DNA of 64,000 nt, from contig NZ_OBDO01000012.1 of assembly GCF_900215145.1 (NCBI RefSeq), forward strand, positions 162,681 through 226,680, read 5' to 3'. This document shows positions 60,932 to 64,000 of the stretch, piece by piece; the first letter of the stretch is position 1; every line of letters starts with the position of its first letter. The notes under the pieces are model-generated. The model searched no databases and had not been told where the DNA came from. It was given only the letters and a program-made list of their open reading frames with translations. Source of the stretch: Geodermatophilus sabuli. GTDB taxonomy: Bacteria > Actinomycetota > Actinomycetes > Mycobacteriales > Geodermatophilaceae. The position numbers were made by a program, and so were the translations under genes.

Positions 60932-63372
60932 CAGTAGCCGTCTCCTCCATCGGGCAGGTCCCCCGGGCTGGGGTTCAGGTGTGTGTCGACGTGCGCCGCC
61001 CGCCCGGAGATCTCACGCCAGACGCTCTCCGGGGTGATCGGGAGGCTGGACAGCTCCACGCCGTGGTCGGCGAGGGCGTCACAGATGGCGTTGGCGACCG
61101 CCGCACCGGGCGGGATCGTGCCGGCCTCACCCACCCCGCGGACCCCGAAGGGCGTCACGGGCGAGGCGACCTCGGTGTGCAGCAGCTCCAGCGGCGGCAG
61201 GTCGGCCGCCGTCGGGACGAAGTAGTCGACCATCGAGCCGTTGACCAGTTGGCCGGTGTCCGGGTCGTAGCGGAGCTCCTCGGTGAGCGCCGCGCCGAAG
61301 CCCTGCGCCAGCGCCCCGCGGATCTGCCCCTCGACGATCGTGGGGTTCACCACGGTCCCGGCGTCGTGCACCATGACGAACCGCTCGACGTCGAACTCAC
61401 CGGTGCCCGGGTCCACCGACACCAGTGCCGCCGCCGTGCCGAAGGAGTAGGCGGCGTCCGAGGGCTCGAAGTGCGAGGTCGCCTCCATACCCGGGTCCTC
61501 CCCCGGCGGGATGCCCTGGCCGGTGATCGCGCCGGTGAACACCTCCGCGAGGGTGACCTGCACGCCCGAGACGTCCCGGTGGCGGACGACGGAGCCGGCG
61601 ATCTCGAGGTCGGCGGCCTCGGCCTCCAGCTTCCCGGCGGCCAGCCGGAGGGTCTTGCGGGCCAGCTCGTCGGCCGCCTCCTTCAGCGCGCCGGCCGCGG
61701 CGATCATCGTCCGGGACGCGAACCCGCCGGTGTTCAGCGGCGAGGACGCGGTGTCCCCGGCGTGCACCTTCACCACGTCGTAGGCGATGCCGAAGACGTC
61801 GCTCACCACCTGGGCGAACGCCGTCTCACTGCTCTGTCCCATCGAGGAGACGCCGGTGTAGACGTCGATGCCACCGGACCGGTTGGCCCGCAGGGTGACG
61901 CTCTCGTGCGCGCCGAACTGCGAGCCGCGGTTGGCCAGGAAGCGGGCGCTGGCGTAGCCGGTGCGCTCCACGAAGGAGGAGAAGCCGATGCCGACCAGCC
62001 GGCCGTCGGCCCGCGGCACCCGGGGCGCGTCGCGGTGGGCGTCCCACCCGATCGCCTCGGCGGCCATCCGCAGGCAGCGCTCGTAGTCGCCGCTGTCGTA
62101 GACCGCGCCGGTGGGATTGCGCCAGGGCAGGTCCTCCTGCTTGACCATGTTGGCCGCGCGGAGCTCCACCGGGTCCAGGTGCAGCCTGCGGGCCAGGGTG
62201 TCCATCAGTCGCTCGTAGGCGAAGTTGACCTCCGGCTGGCCGTAGCCGCGGTAGGCCCCGATCGGCGTCTTGTTGGTCAGGGTGACCCGCCGCTCGGCGT
62301 ACCCGTCCTCGACCCGGTAGGGGCCGTTGAGCACCACGCTGGACAGCTGGGCGGAGCCGAACGGCGAGTTCCAGCCGCCGATGTCGGTGGCGTAGACGTT
62401 GGTCATCGCCAGGATCCGGCCCTCGGCGTCCGCGGCGATCCGGTAGTCGTGCACCGATTCGCGGGCGTGCGTCGAGGCACGGAAGTGCTCGGCGCGGTCC
62501 TCGGTCCACTTCACCGCCCGGCGCAGCGCCATGGCGTGCAGGCAGGCCAGCACGTCCTCGGGGAACACGCCGAGCTTGAGGCCGAAGCCGCCGCCGACGT
62601 CGGAGGCGACCACCCGGATGTCGCTCTCCTGCAGCCGCAGCACCTCCGCCAGCGACTTGCGGACCAGGTGCGGCACCTGCGTGGAGACGTGCACCGTGAG
62701 CTCGCGGGCGCCCGGCCGCCACTCGGCGACGACGGCGCGGGTTTCCATCGGCAGCGCCGTGACCCGGTTGATGCGGAACCGGCCCTCGACCACGACGTGG
62801 GCCTCGGCCATGCGGGCCTCGGGATCGCCGCTGCCGTCGGAGTTGGCCGCCAGCAGGTTGGAGTCCAGGACCTCCGGGTGCAGCACCGGCGCGTCCGGCT
62901 CCAGGGCAGCGAGGACGTCGATCACGTGCGGCAGCGGCTCGTAGTCGACGTCGATCAGCTCGAGCGCGTCCTCGGCCAGGTGCCGGCTGGTGGCGACCAC
63001 GCTGACCACCGGCTGGCCCTCGTGCGTGGCGACGTCCTGGGCGAGGGCGAAGTACGGCAGTCGCGGGGCACCCGGCACCGGCCGGAGCACCGGCAACGGC
63101 TCCGTCGCCGCCCGCACCTGGGCACCGACCAGCACGTGCAGGACCCCGTCCAGTCGCTCGGCGGCCGAGGTGTCCACCCGCAGCACCCGGGCGTGCGGGT
63201 ACGGGCAGCGGAGCACGGCCATGTAGAGCGCCCGGGCGGGCTCGACGTCGTCGGTGAAGCGGCCGTCACCGCGCAGCAGCCGGTCGTCCTCCTTGCGGAC
63301 CGCCGACGAGCCGATCCCGCCGGCCCGTGGGGCGGTCGTCGGGACGGCGAGGGGCTTCTCGACGGTGGTCAT
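60931..63372 (-). CDS. Xanthine dehydrogenase-family molybdopterin-binding subunit
   Basis: 813 residues, usual length for the large subunit of separate-subunit molybdenum hydroxylases. SSAVRKEDDRLLRGDGRFTD opens the a/b-hammerhead domain, VASDVGGGFGLKLGVFPED and GAYRGYGQPEVNFAYERLMD are the pterin-binding blocks, and TPFGVRGVGEAGTIPPGAAV has the catalytic Glu (GVGEAG). VYTGVSSMGQSSETAFAQVV is also conserved. It hydroxylates an aldehyde or N-heteroaromatic ring with water. Start ATG 63372 overlaps the Fe-S subunit stop (ATGA). The AYRGYG loop may indicate a carbon-monoxide-dehydrogenase-like or nicotinate-type branch; substrate unknown. Confidence 0.92.
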   Translation of the reverse strand: MTTVEKPLAVPTTAPRAGGIGSSAVRKEDDRLLRGDGRFTDDVEPARALYMAVLRCPYPHARVLRVDTSAAERLDGVLHVLVGAQVRAATEPLPVLRPVPGAPRLPYFALAQDVATHEGQPVVSVVATSRHLAEDALELIDVDYEPLPHVIDVLAALEPDAPVLHPEVLDSNLLAANSDGSGDPEARMAEAHVVVEGRFRINRVTALPMETRAVVAEWRPGARELTVHVSTQVPHLVRKSLAEVLRLQESDIRVVASDVGGGFGLKLGVFPEDVLACLHAMALRRAVKWTEDRAEHFRASTHARESVHDYRIAADAEGRILAMTNVYATDIGGWNSPFGSAQLSSVVLNGPYRVEDGYAERRVTLTNKTPIGAYRGYGQPEVNFAYERLMDTLARRLHLDPVELRAANMVKQEDLPWRNPTGAVYDSGDYERCLRMAAEAIGWDAHRDAPRVPRADGRLVGIGFSSFVERTGYASARFLANRGSQFGAHESVTLRANRSGGIDVYTGVSSMGQSSETAFAQVVSDVFGIAYDVVKVHAGDTASSPLNTGGFASRTMIAAAGALKEAADELARKTLRLAAGKLEAEAADLEIAGSVVRHRDVSGVQVTLAEVFTGAITGQGIPPGEDPGMEATSHFEPSDAAYSFGTAAALVSVDPGTGEFDVERFVMVHDAGTVVNPTIVEGQIRGALAQGFGAALTEELRYDPDTGQLVNGSMVDYFVPTAADLPPLELLHTEVASPVTPFGVRGVGEAGTIPPGAAVANAICDALADHGVELSSLPITPESVWREISGRAAHVDTHLNPSPGDLPDGGDGY

Positions 63373-63911
63373 CGCAGGGCCTCCGGCGACGGGTCGGCGT
63401 CCTCGGCGCGCTGCGGGTGCTCGGCGAACCACCGCTCGATCGCGGTGACGACGTTCTCGTAGCCGGTGCAGCGGCACAGCACGCCGGCGATCTCCTCGCG
63501 GATCTCCTCCCGGGACGGGCAGCCGCGGCCCTGCTGGCCGAGGGCGGTGGCCGTCATGAGGAAGGCGGGGGTGCAGAAGCCGCACTGCAGCGCGTGCTCC
63601 TCCTTGAAGGTCTGCTGCAGCGGGTTGAGCCGGTCGTCCTCGGCCAGGGACTCGACGGTCCGCACGGAGCGGCCGTCGAGCTGGCAGGCCAGCAGCAGGC
63701 AGGACTTCACGGCCTCGCCGTCGACCACGACCGTGCACATCCCGCACGAGCCCTGCTCGCAGCCGACGTGGGTGCCGGTCAGGCCGAGCCGCTGGCGCAG
63801 GAAGTCGGCCGCGTGCAGCCGCGGCGGCACGGTGGCGGTGACCTCCTGGCCGTTCACGGTGGTGGTCACCGTGACCAGGGGTTCGGTCCCCACCTCGGAT
63901 GCCGTGCTCAT
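63369..63911 (-). CDS. [2Fe-2S] subunit of the molybdenum hydroxylase
   Basis: 180 residues. The plant-ferredoxin cluster site is GCEQGSCGMCTVVVDGEAVKSC, here shown by its Cys spacing (HVGCEQGSCGMC, then VKSCLLLA). The second cluster is ALQCGFCTPAFLM and VLCRCTGYENVV. It carries electrons from the Mo centre to a FAD subunit or other acceptor. Start ATG 63911 overlaps the stop of the gene before it. A FAD-binding subunit is not seen within the window. Confidence 0.93.
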   Translation of the reverse strand: MSTASEVGTEPLVTVTTTVNGQEVTATVPPRLHAADFLRQRLGLTGTHVGCEQGSCGMCTVVVDGEAVKSCLLLACQLDGRSVRTVESLAEDDRLNPLQQTFKEEHALQCGFCTPAFLMTATALGQQGRGCPSREEIREEIAGVLCRCTGYENVVTAIERWFAEHPQRAEDADPSPEALR

Positions 63912-64000
63912 CGGCGGTTTCCCGGGCGCATCTCGGGGACGGTGAGCTCGCCGGCGTCGACGATGAGGGCGTCGTCGAGGTAGAGGCTGCAGCCGCGCAT
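63908..64000 (-). CDS. C-terminal end of an upstream gene in the molybdenum hydroxylase operon, cut by window edge
   Basis: Last 30 codons of a leftward gene, ending LTVPEMRPGNRR and overlapping the Fe-S subunit start (ATGA). An ATG falls exactly at the window edge, so this could also be a very short complete ORF, but a longer gene running in from outside is more likely. Too little sequence for identification; the position would suit the FAD subunit, but the residues do not prove it. Confidence 0.5.
   Translation of the reverse strand: MRGCSLYLDDALIVDAGELTVPEMRPGNRR

Overview
The window is a chromosomal segment from a very GC-rich actinobacterium (third codon positions are almost all G or C). 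Ergothioneine genes egtABCDE, a RskA-type anti-sigma factor, a class F sortase, DUF5926/SEC-C, DUF7144 and DUF309 proteins and many leaderless start sites all point to Actinomycetia. The combination looks most like Geodermatophilaceae (Blastococcus, Geodermatophilus, Modestobacter). That family call is an inference from gene content and style; no 16S or marker gene is present.

Layout. 1-5.3 kb: a cut-off methyltransferase, a deleted second copy of a FUSC-type membrane gene in front of the intact copy, then glpD facing an alkyl-DHAP-synthase-like flavoprotein with only 16 bp between the two start codons. 5.3-14.6 kb: a bicovalent-type FAD oxidase facing a large SARP-ATPase regulator across an 11-bp-phased repeat array, arginine deiminase and a zinc alcohol dehydrogenase. 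14.6-23.9 kb: a complete arabinose system read leftward (binding protein, ATPase, permease, LacI regulator, araB, araD, araA) with matching LacI-type operators in front of both halves. 24-33.9 kb: DUF5926 protein, cytochrome P450, acyl-CoA ligase, rhodanese, a coupled pair of PH-domain membrane proteins, a double VOC protein, and a MutL-like ATPase coupled to a saccharopine-dehydrogenase-like enzyme. 33.9-42.7 kb: a divergent two-component pair, manganese catalase, an acetate-type symporter with its DUF485 partner behind a CRP-like site, a Rieske oxygenase with what looks like a second iron-less Rieske fold, a zinc-ribbon peptide, a metallo-beta-lactamase-fold hydrolase and a HAD hydrolase.

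42.8-44.7 kb is a compositionally different island of about 1.9 kb. It is bounded by a perfect 15-bp inverted repeat and carries two small exported proteins and the C-terminal stump of an IS5-type transposase. 44.7-51.5 kb holds a Fpg-type DNA glycosylase, a DUF418/DUF1624-like membrane acyltransferase with a coupled upstream micro-ORF, an ACT-domain malic enzyme, SRPBCC and methyltransferase genes, and a DUF309 gene coupled to a frameshifted TspO-like gene.

51.6-60.0 kb is the ergothioneine region: egtA-B-C-D are tightly coupled, but egtE lies 3 kb further on, separated by a four-gene envelope/stress cassette (DUF4397 surface protein, class F sortase, ECF sigma factor, RskA-like anti-sigma factor). 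60.1-64 kb is a leftward catabolic operon of a molybdenum hydroxylase (Fe-S and Mo subunits) coupled to a maleate-isomerase-family enzyme, running off the right edge.

Three sequence-level themes recur: (i) a TAnnnT-like hexamer 6-8 nt before start codons that lack a Shine-Dalgarno sequence, seen at about a dozen genes; (ii) two families of dispersed palindromic repeats with two copies each, one copy sitting in frame inside a coding sequence; (iii) 4-bp ATGA/GTGA and TGATG overlaps that reveal the operons.
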